Source: Lamellibrachia satsuma (taxonomy: Eukaryota > Annelida > Polychaeta > Sabellida > Siboglinidae). Taken from it: 64,000 nt of DNA. The DNA is taken from assembly GCA_033239005.1 (NCBI GenBank), contig BSQZ01000051.1, positions 1,080,001 to 1,144,000 on the forward strand, given 5' to 3'. Shown here piece by piece: positions 48,901 to 60,900 of this stretch (within the stretch, counting starts at the first letter, position 1; each line of letters begins with the position of its first letter). A program made the translations under genes and the position numbers. The notes below the pieces were generated by a model, which saw nothing but the letters and a program-made list of their open reading frames with translations, made no database searches and was not told the origin of the DNA.

Positions 48901-51900
48901 CTTCATGCTCCAAATCCCAGTTAGCAGGTGATTTTACGACTAGCTGGTGGTATAGAAAAATACCAGCCAGCTCTCAGCCTTCTGCTTGAGTAGACCAATG
49001 TAATTGGGCTATCCAAGTGGAATACATTTTGACACCTCACTAATTACATTGCATGTAAAATTAACATTACATGTAAAGCCTTGCAACATTGGATACGGGT
49101 AATCATTGCATAAGTAAAATTGATAGGCATGTTTGGCTTCGGAATAAAAGTTCATAGTCTACAAATCTGCCCTGTTAACATTATGTATCAAACTGAAGCA
49201 ATGTGCCTTTTTCATAATAAACTTGACATATTTAGTACCTGTACACTATATACATCACATGATTGAAATATACGTATTCCCATGCAAAATTGTGCATCCT
49301 ATCCATTACCAAACTGCTGATAACTGAGTGCTCAGTTCAAACAGCTGCTCACCAAAATACTGTTCACATTGACATGTTATTTTGCATTTAAAGGTAATAG
49401 AAGCATCATGGGTGTTGGCTCATTTAATAAAATCTCATACATGTACTCATTTACATAAGGCCAACAAAAAAGTCCTGATTTCTCCTCAGTGACAAGTTAC
49501 AGAATTTTGTAGTTTTCGGAAAACCGTTTTGTCTTGCCAACTACACTACTGTGGAATGTACAAAACGCCTGTTCGGACCATTGAGTGCTTACAATAGAAA
49601 ATATTATTTACACATTAAGGAAAGTATCTTGTTAATCAAATAAATACAGTATAGCAGTGAAGAAACATGATGCCAGTCACTACATAAGGTTGTGTCAAAT
49701 GTCCCTCGGCTACGGTTAAAGATACACTCACACAATTGACTGATGCAAATTGCGTAACACAAAGACCAGAAATCAGAACTAATTGGGCCTAATAAAATTC
49801 CACAGGCATTGTTTAACTAAACATATTATTGCTTATCATATACAGTGCACACAGGGGTAACATCACATGTTGTTTATACAACATAGAGCATTTTCATTGA
49901 AAAACTTCATCGTTCATCAGCGAACTCAATTTCGAGTAGGACTTTCATTGTATACGATAATTTTACATTGGTTATTGGCATTACAATATAAAAAAGTTAA
50001 ACACTTTCATAGCAGCCTATTAATATTAGAATGTTCAGAATGACAGTCGACTTATGCAGGTGCATTTATGCGACATGAAGCTGGTACGCGCTGCAACTGT
50101 ATAATATAATCCTGACTGATTCTAATTTTGCTACTGTTCAAGATTTGGGTTTGTTATTAAAATAATCTTATCGTTAAACCATTACTAAACTGCCTATGGG
50201 AACCACGGCTAGAAATTATATTTGACGACAAATGTGCATTGTACATGATGAAACGAGGTTATATGTGTGCATGTGTGCGTGCGTGCGTGCGTGCGTGCGT
50301 GCGCGTGAATGCTTACCATTCCAACCATGACGGACGCAATGTTGAAGGTTGGCCACATGTGAGAGTAGATGGCCAGGAAGAGGAACCAGCACGCGATGCT
50401 TCCCCAGATTGACAAATGCGTTAACTGCAGCAAGAACATGACCTCTGTACAATTCAACGATCTGCATTGTACGTTTGCAGTTATTGTTACACATTTATAA
50501 TGAATGCATTGTGTATCAGAGTAAGTGAAACTTGCTCAGATGCAAAAAAAGTAAAATAAGGTAGATGAATTAAATCCGTTAAATAGGTAAATAAATAAAA
50601 GATCTTGGTCATAAAAAGTTGTTTTTGCTGTCTACATTAATGTTTTGAAAGGCACACGAAAAGGTAGGACTTCAACACTGCCTATTTTTTATAAATAATA
50701 ATTGATTGTATTTTTTATTTATTTATAATCTGAAGCATCATCTTGTGTCCCATTAATGTTATTCTTGATACTTTCTACGTATTTGTATGTATAGTGGATT
50801 TTAAATAAGGTTATTGAAACATTGAAAGAAGTTAATTACATTGAAAGAAGAAAATTATATCATCATTCAATTCCCAACTTGGTGACCATTTTAGTGGATG
50901 ACATAAAGGAACTTGTATGAATGGTGCATAAATACTCACTATTGTCCACGCGGACGTCTCAATGCCCGCCTTCACACAAACTGTCACAACGACATACTGA
51001 AAGCAAAGAAGACATGATCAACAATCATAGTGCCCTCGCGGGCTTAGTGGATGGGGCATGCAGGGTGCCACAGCACCATCACTATCCCTTCCTAAACAGC
51101 TACATTGGCTTCTGGTTACCCACTGAATCAGCATTAAACTGTCCCCTCTTACATATCGTGGTTTATTTACGCAACAGCTAGTCTCCTGCATCTTTTAGTT
51201 TCAAATATCCCCAGACAGCTCAGAGCATCTATCTCACATGAACTTTTTGTTCCTAAGACTAAGCTTACTCTGGAGCTGTGCACAAAATCTGGAACGAACT
51301 CCCGATGTCAATTTAAAATCATCTGAAACTATAACTATCTCCTACAAAAACTCAACATATTTGATTGGAAAATGCTTTTCCACCTTAAATCCTCGGTGGT
51401 CCATCGATATGATGACTTTTGTGCATCCCTGTTCATGATATGATGCTTAATGATTCAGGTTTGTTGCCCATCTGGGTTTGGGTTCCTGTGGATTTAGTCA
51501 CTATAGAAGTTTTATTATTATAAGAAATCACAAACGTGACAAGTACATAGAAGTTTTACTGTTATTATAATAAATCACAAACATGACAAGTACATGCAGA
51601 ATGTGACACAGAGATATAATGTTGGATGAAACAGATGTCAAACATGTAACAGGTGAACAAACCATTATAAGATACTAGGTCCGAGCTATCTCAACAATTC
51701 ATTATTCCATCACAAATCAGGTTCACTGACGAGTGTGTCAATAACAACATAATGAACCCTTTAAATATCACAAAGTTTGATGAGAACAGAGTACGACTAC
51801 TTAGAATACTGACATTAGACACCAAGAAGATTTGCCCATGTTGACAAACACTTACTGTATACACCATATTTCCTAGAAAAAGATAATCTCCAACTTTTCC

Positions 51901-54900
51901 ATTTTTGAAGGCAACATCTGAAACAAGCAAAGTGACACGTTTGTATGTAGAATCAGTCTGCAGTATGACAGTTACATTAGATAATGTGCTCACACATTGT
52001 ATAATGCAGTATGTGTTGTAGTAAGTAACCTGCCCTGTTTGGCTAAGTTTTACACAATAATTACACAACACCACAGTATGTGTTGTAGTAAGTGACCTGC
52101 CCTGTTTGGCTAACAGTTTTACACAATAATTACACAACACCACAGTATGTGTTGTAGTAAGTGACCTGCCCTGTTTGGCTAACAGTTTTACACAATAATT
52201 ACACAATACCACAGTATGTGTTGTAGTAAGTGACTTGCCCTGTTTGGCTAACAGTTTTACACAATAATTACACAACACCACAGTATGTGTTGTAGTAAGT
52301 GACCTGCACTGTTTGGCTAACAGTTTTACACAATAATTACACAACACCACAGTATGTGTTGTAGTAAGTGACCTGCACTGTTTGGCTAAGTTTTACACAG
52401 TAATTACACAACACCACAGTATGTGTTGTAGTAAGTGACCTGCACTGTTTGGCTAACAGTTTTACACAATAATTACACAACACCACAGGATGTGTTGTAG
52501 TAAGTGACCTGCATTGTTTGGCTAACAGTTTCATTCAACTTTGTCCTCATTCATGGTATTTGGCAGAATTAACTGAGCCACGTCTTGCATGCTTCTGCCA
52601 TGACTGATGTGGCTGAGTGAGTCCACGACAGGCTACACATTTACCCCCTGTGTGGGATCTTTTACTTCCCCTGGGATAAACACCAGGTAGAAGGGACCAA
52701 TGGTTTTTAGCGTGTCTTCCAAAAGACACAGGAAAAGTGGAATGAACGAAATTGCAAAAGTTTTGAAACGGCAGCTAGGAGGTGGACTAGAACTCCAGTT
52801 CTCTCAATCGACAGTCTGGTGCTCTAACTGCCAAGCTATCGCGCCCCACTTGGTAACAGTAAATGTGTGTCTTATACAACCTACCATGACTCAGAGCAAG
52901 CACAGGCATCCAGAAGAGGATGATGGAATGGTAGACCGCATTAGTAATCCACAGCCAGAAGATCTGAAAACCATTTGCAAGATATCCATAGCAGGTTCAC
53001 TTATTTCTGTATATCATGGATTAAGCAGTGTTATATGAAGCAGCTGATCGTGTTCTGCTGTTGAGATGGTGTAGATGGTATTTTCCAATGTCTACTGTTT
53101 GTGGAATTCTCTAAGGGTTTGTCTTTGGGGTTTAAACATTTCTTGATATTATTTACTACAGACTGAATAACCAGGCCCTTTGACGCATAAATAAACCTAG
53201 ATAATGAATGTGTGAAAATATTTTACATAAATAAGCCAATCTGAGGAAATGTAAACATGAGCAAGCTCTTGCCTTCACATTGAACAGCTCTGACTTCTGA
53301 GATACTCCGTAGAGTTGAGGAAACCGCAGCAAGTTCTGAACGGTGCAGTGTCGGTCAAACAAACCAAGCGCCAAGGGAGGAGCGGCTGTGAAGATCTGGA
53401 AACAAGAAACAGGCCTTTATTGATGCTTTATGACAACATACAAAGCTATTTTATAGCAAGAACACAGTTACATTTATTTGTGCTTAAGACAAAACACAGG
53501 GTTACTCATTTGATGCCGGCGCCAATTTAAATTAATGTCACCTGGATTACAATAAGTCTATGAAGTTAGCTATCCTTCGGGAAATCCTAATAGTTTTAAG
53601 TTCTGCAATTTCAAACATGTTGTTCATATGGCACTGTTTTAGTCATATTCCTCAATGAAGGATATTCAAAAACAAGGAAGAATTGCAGTTTATGATCAAA
53701 GTGTGGCATGGAATAATTCCTTGAAATAAATTGACTGAAGATTATATAAGACGGAAATCCCAAGGTTGTTTACTTACAACATTGTAGAGGCCAATTGTCC
53801 ATCGCTCAAAGACAATCTGGCCAGACCAGCCACTGACCACAGCAAACCAGAACTGAAATATTAAAACCAGCATGAATACAAAATATCTACATTGATATCA
53901 TCCTTACATGTTTCAGGTTAAACACGCAATCAGAATTCCCTGTCTGTATGCAGGTGACAACATATCATTAACTAACCTCGATTATGCAGGCTCGATGCTG
54001 TGGCGCCGATGCAATTCGAATTAACTTTAAACTTTGATTATATTGACACAATTGTCTGAATGAAAAGTTAAATAAAAATCAAATGTTTAGTGTAATATCT
54101 TGATAATGATGCCGATTAGCTGCTGGCGCTTCACAGGAATGCCTACACAAAATGGAGTGGTGACAGTATGTAACAACGAGACCACGCCTCTGCATCTAGA
54201 CTCTCTTCTCGGTGAATTCACAAAGCCGAACAAGAGTCAGATAAGCTAGACTATCATTAACACCCATAACATTATATTCAACTCGCAAGCAATGTAAACA
54301 TAGCTTTTGTCTCAAAACATTAAAATTAATTAAAAAGATAATGGTCAAAGTATATTTTTCAAATGTAGTTAATTCAACACATTTAGGCCCACAACATGTT
54401 AGAACAGATGTAGTTTATACTATATAATAACATAACATGATTTTATATTAAAGACTTCAAATCTCAACACAACATGAGACGGATGAAGCCTGAACTTGCC
54501 AAAATAAACATGCATACAAACCTCAATAACACATGCTAGGATGGGTGAACCCTAGTCTGCCTGAGACAGTGTGCCATACAAACCTCAATGACATAGAGAC
54601 AGATGTTCTTGTAGAACGAGTAGAGGATAAGCTTCGTCACCCGATTGTAATTCCATGCCCCATGCACCAGCAACAACTTGGTGAGAAAGCGGAACTGAAA
54701 AATAGCACAAACTGTGGTCAGAGTCGACTGGCATTCCTTTTCAACAAGATTTAACAAGACTGCCATGCAAAACAAAAATCCCAGATGGCAAGTGGACAAG
54801 GAAGGCATTGGCTTATCGAGAGCTCAAAGTTTATTCATCTATGACTAACCTGCCCTCTTAAGATATTTGTAAATTTTGATTTTAAACATATTCACGCCGC

Positions 54901-57900
54901 TAGCATTTACATAATCAGTAGATCATTTGTTCCATTCATTTATTATCCTCTGTGAGAATGAGTACTTTCTGATATCCAATCTACACTGTTCCTTCACTAG
55001 TGCTACTTTGTTCTCTAGTTTTTAAAATACTTCTAACAATATTTTCATAGCAATTCTTTAAATACTAAATAACACTTTAAAGGATTTAACAGCTGTTACA
55101 TTGCCATACCCAGCAAGCATTTCAGTGTCTGACTACACTATGAATTGTGCAATTTGTATGGCTACTTTCAAAACGGCCAATATTTCAATCTTTAAAATAG
55201 TGTATTATTATTATTACTACAATGATATGGTGGACGTTACCTGTGAGATGGCATAGTCGGAGGCACAAGCTGCCTGTAGGCCTTCCACACCTGAGATTCC
55301 GATGCCAACATGTGCTGCCTACAACAAATACTTATTTCCTGTATCCGTGACGATCATGATGCTTACTGCATAATCAGAGCAAGGTTTCGGCAGAAGCTAA
55401 TGAAGTGCCCATGTGGGTTCTTAGTTGGAGAGCATTGGCTCTCTGTATCCACGACAGGTTTTTCCATTTCCTTGTTTGGGACATTTTACTAGGATAGACG
55501 CCAGGTAGAAGGCACAAATGGCTTTTATTGTCTCTTCCGAAAGACATGGGCAAAGTGAGGTGAATGAAATTGCCCAAGTTTCAATACGGCAGCAGGTGGA
55601 TTCGAACTGTGGTCCTCTCGACTGACAGTCCAGCTACAGCATCCCATACAATACATCTACACAGCAGACATAGCAAATCTTTCTCAATTTTAAAGCTACA
55701 AAGTCTGATAATTTGTTTACCATAAAATCATCATGTTATATAGTATAAACAATAACTATTTGGTTAAAAAAATTAATTTTTTTAATATGATCTCACAGTT
55801 TTCTCTTTATGAATATCAACCTTGCTTGTTCATTACATTGATGAACAATTGTTAAAAATTTCCAATAACTGACAAAATTTATTGGGGTCAGGGTTCATGG
55901 AATCACATATAATTAACACACATAAATTATGTTAATTTAACTTGCAAAGTAAACATACTATTTACACTGAAACATTCAAATTAAACAGATAACGGTCAAA
56001 GTATATTTTAATAATGTAGTTCATCAAAAGACATTTCGGTGATCAAGACGTTACATGATATGGTTTATACTATGTAGTTTGATTTTATGATAAACAAAAT
56101 CAGACGTTGTACCTTTAACTTTGACTTGCTCAATTTCAGTGCGAGCAGTTTACCTGAATCATTCCAACGTCGTTGGCGCCATCACCAATGGCCAGGGTGG
56201 TAGCCTTCACATTATCCTTCACCAGTTCGACTAACTCTGCCTTCTGAAGCGGCGACACACTGCAACATCAATGCTCACGTACAACGACGATAATGATCGA
56301 CTACCATTAGTTACTTCTATCTAGCAGATGTCGGTCAACTTCATGATTATGATACAAGACAAAGAAGGAATGTTTTATTTGCAAGATTTAGAAACATTTC
56401 TGGAGCAGCAATGACCAGTCTCAGGGCCAAATACGCAGTTATCTACCTGAAAATAAAAAAACATTTATTTCCATAACATTAGCATTTTTTATTTCTGATT
56501 TTATGTTTTCAATTATGCAAAGATAAATCTGTAAGCATATCTGATTTTCAGAAAATGCAAAAAACTGCAGTTGCTGTAAATAATTTTTTTTATAAAAAAA
56601 ATATTTTAAGTATTCATACGCGAATATGTTCAAAGTGTTCATATTTGAATACTTTCAGAAATATATTTGAATATTTTCTTAATTTCCAAATTTGTACTTG
56701 AATACTTATAACATTATTAATATTTGAATAATATTAAAAAATTAGCAATGTATCATATTCAAATACTTTTGAAAGCATCAATATTTGAATACATTTCAAA
56801 GTATTTCACCAAGACTGCCACTGCCACTCAAGCTGACAATATCTAGGGAATCACAACAAACAACCTAAATTACAGAAGGATTTCAAGATATTTACGTGTG
56901 TTTTAAAATTTTTAAATAAAAAATGTAAAGTTCCTATGCTAAAGCTGTATATATACTGTCACCAAAAATGTGGCAAGATAACTGGAATGTCGTGTCGCCT
57001 GACTGAGTCAGATGCCTGCATCTGTCACCTACCGGCAGCAGATAACGGCTTGACAGTTGACAGCGAATTGGGTGAAGTCTTGCCGGCAGTCGTATGACAA
57101 CGCATAGTTTAACGTCTACAAACAGAGACATGGTGGTCGATAACAACATGAGACCCTACCCAGTGGTCATTGAACACTGACCACAGAAATTGTGGCTGTA
57201 ACTGCATTAATCAAAATAATAATTGAGCATGCCAACACTGCAGTGAATAGACAATATTCACAACATGTACGACACCTATTGGCTAATAATAAAACTATAG
57301 TTGCAGGTCATCATAAAAACCAGTGCTGACGCACACATGTTTGTGACGTCAATGCGATGTTTTTTTACGTCATTGCAATATGTTTGTGATGTCACTGAAA
57401 CTGGTAGATTTCGAAATTGGTCTTACTAATATTCTATCATTTTAATTATAATTTCCGAGAGGGATTATTTTAGTTAAATTGTAAATGCTAATGCAGTCAG
57501 TTTTATTATCTTGTTACACCAAAGACAATATTCACAACACGTACGACAACTATCGGCTAAGAATACAACCATGTTTGCGGGTCGTCACAAAATCTAGTGC
57601 GCATACAATGTGAATATTATCTATTATACAGTTATTGCTGTGTATTCAGAGACATCTTTAGAACTCACATGTCCATCTATGACCAGCGCTGTTGCACTGT
57701 CACGCTTCGTCTGCTGCTGTTTCTTGAGTTCTTCTCGCGTTTCCTGCAGGCAATAGCACATAAATCAGATGTGCATGGGGAATGCGTGCCACTTAATCAT
57801 ACACGTCTCAATGAACTCCTCATGAAATTCTGCATCAAACTTGTTCATATTTAATCATAAATATGTTATTCAGGTTCAAATTCAGTCACAAATATGGCTG

Positions 57901-60900
57901 TATCAACTTCCACACTTTGTCACATCACAAATTGCTTTGACAGTTTTCCACTTAAATATATTTAAGTAAAAATTTCCGTTTAATTAGTTTAATATAACAA
58001 CCAAAATGCTGGTCTAATTTGGTTGTTATAGCATATTTAACACAAAATAGATGCTGGTTTAATAAACAATGCAAACCTTGTAAAACATGCAATTTATACT
58101 TGCTATGACAATAAATGGCCCAAAAACACTCACATCCAAACTGTCTGTGTTTAGTATGACTATTTCCATGCCTTGCTTTAGGAGTTTACTTGAAAAACCT
58201 GCAAGCAAACGATGAACAAATATTGTCATAAAACTTCTTGACTAAGGCTTTTGGTTCGAGCCATTATCTGGTAGCACAATTACTATATGTTTGAAAAAAA
58301 TAAAGTATTATGACTCCTTCCTGGGGTCGTAAATAAACCCTGAAAGTTTGGCATAAGACATGGCTCAGTCATGCATCGCTGCAGTGAATAAAATAAAATG
58401 ACAATAGCTGGTTTATAGTAAGATTATAGACATCTTTTGAAACTGACCTATATTGATAGCTGTCTCCTGTTTGTCTCCCGTCAGCACCCAGATCTTGATG
58501 CCGGCCCGTGCCAGTCTGTCGATGCTCTCTGGAACCCCCTGTAACAATAACCATCCTATAGACATGATCACTTACCACCCCACCAACAGGAGTCAAGCTA
58601 CAGTTACATGCACGTCCACCTGTGTTATACTTCCACCTACAATATAGCCAATTTCAGTGATTTTATTTGCCAAGGAGTGAATGTATTCACATTGATATGT
58701 TTGACATCAAAGGTGCCAAGAGTATTTCTTCTTAGGCTCAAACAAAACTGAGTGTGTATGAAAAACTTGCACACAATGCTGATCCGATGTCTGAACAGAT
58801 CTGAAGATGTGTAAGGATTTTGGTGGTGACATTTCCAAAACACTGGTAGGTGTATAATGTTGAGTGAAACTAGTTTTGATGGAAAGAACATTTACAAGAG
58901 GATTAAAAAAGTTGCAAACTTGTTCAGCATATTGGTAGCACACTAACTGCGGACGGCATGAAGTTTTAGAATTGTTGATGGTCTTGTTTGTTTACAATCA
59001 CACAAATGATCAACATGGCCATCAATGGTTAAATGAACTGTCTGAACCCAATACAGCCACTGCCAATATAATGGTTCTTGCTCTGACACTGTTGTTTATA
59101 TGCACATGAATGTTTTTCAAGTCAACTTAGTTGATACCCAAGATAATAAACAATATGAACGCAAAATGTTCCACTTTGATTTTTTCTAAAAAGTCTCTGA
59201 GGTGTCACCCATTAAAACCCATGACAGATAAGGACACATGATAAGACCTGAAAACTCACCTCCTGTAGTTTATCCTCTATAGCTGTGGCACCCAAGAGTA
59301 TGAGATCCTGTCAAACAGAATGGGTAAACCATTAGAATTATAATGCATCTCACACAACACTGCACAGCTACAGTGCTGGTGAGAAGAGCACAGGGACAGA
59401 AATAGTAAAGAAGGATGAGACAGAAAAGGGAAAAGAAAAGGAAACATACACACGCACGCCCACACATGCAAGCACGCATGCACGCACAGTTACAGTGAGT
59501 ATCGGTACTGTGACACAAGCATGGTTACCTTTTCAATAGCCTCTGCGACTTCAGCGACTTTCTTCTCGCGGTCTACGATCATGGTGCTGGCTCTGTGGAA
59601 CTCCTCGTTCCATTGATTGTAGGACGCCTCGCTGAGGTCGGCCACGGCAATACACAGTGTGCGCAAGCCTGGAAAACACCATCCTTGTTGGCAATTAGAA
59701 AGCTTAGACCTGAACTACACATATAGCCATGCACTAGATAGAGTGCTTTAAATACACTCAATCTCAATAATAAAAAGCAGTGCAACAGTACAGTTGCACA
59801 CAATGCAATTTCACATTGTTCCAACTCTTCTCATTCCACTATTGCTATTAGAAACATTTGTCAAAGGTCTACAACAAGAAGACTGAAACAGATATTGTAT
59901 AGATAGTTTCACACTTTTTCACATATGTACTTTATACACATTAAGCACCAATAAGGTAACAAATATAGCCACGTTTCACCTGTCTTAAAAAATGTTCTGG
60001 CAGGAGACAGAAAAATGCATGTAATGAGTATTCTAGTTGACACTTCGCATGCCTGCACATGTGTACAACCAATGTCTATTTACCGAGTGTAGCAAACTCC
60101 TCAAGATGACCCAATGTGACAGCCTTGAATGTAGAGTTTGGTGACAGGCGCTCGCAGATGACACTGTCCTGAGGACAGATCCAGGCATTCACATATATCT
60201 GACAGACAATACTAGCTGTTCATGAAAGCAAATATATACAAATAAAAAAATAATAAATCAATAGATAAATGTTTGGCATATATGTGGTGTGGTGAGTGTG
60301 TGTGTGAGTGTGTGGTGTGTGTGTGGTGTGTGTGTGGTGTGTGTGTGTGTGGTGTGTGTGTGGGGTGTGTGTGTGACATGTGTGTGGCATGTGTGTTTAG
60401 TGTGTGTGTGTGGTGTGTGTGTGTGTGTGTGTGTGCTTGTGTACACACACACAAATTGTCACAGCTTTTTACATCATGGAATTTAACATTGACCACTGAG
60501 GTATTAAATACTAATTCTTGGGCTAGCATAGGAGTTCTTCCATGACACTTTACACATTAACCCGTGTGGGATATTTGACTTCTCCTGGCAAAGACACCAG
60601 GTAGAAGGGACCTACAGCTTTTAGTGTTTCATCCAAACGACACCAGGTAGAAGGGACCTACAGCCTTTAGTGTTTCATCCAAAAGACACCAGGTAGAAGA
60701 GACCTACAGCCTTTAGTGTTTCATCCAAAAGACTCCAGGTAGAAGGGACCTACAGCTTTTAGTGTTTCATCCAAAAGACACCAGGTAGAAGGGACCTACA
60801 GCCTTTAGTGTTTCATCCAAAAGACACCAGGCAGAAGGGACCTACAGCCTTTAGTGTTTCATCCAAAAGACACCAGGTAGAAGAGACCTACAGCCTTTAG

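Noticed and set aside
60273..60545. Val/Cys and His/Thr-rich frames
   Set aside because: They are (GT)n and (CA)n translations with no splice or start context.
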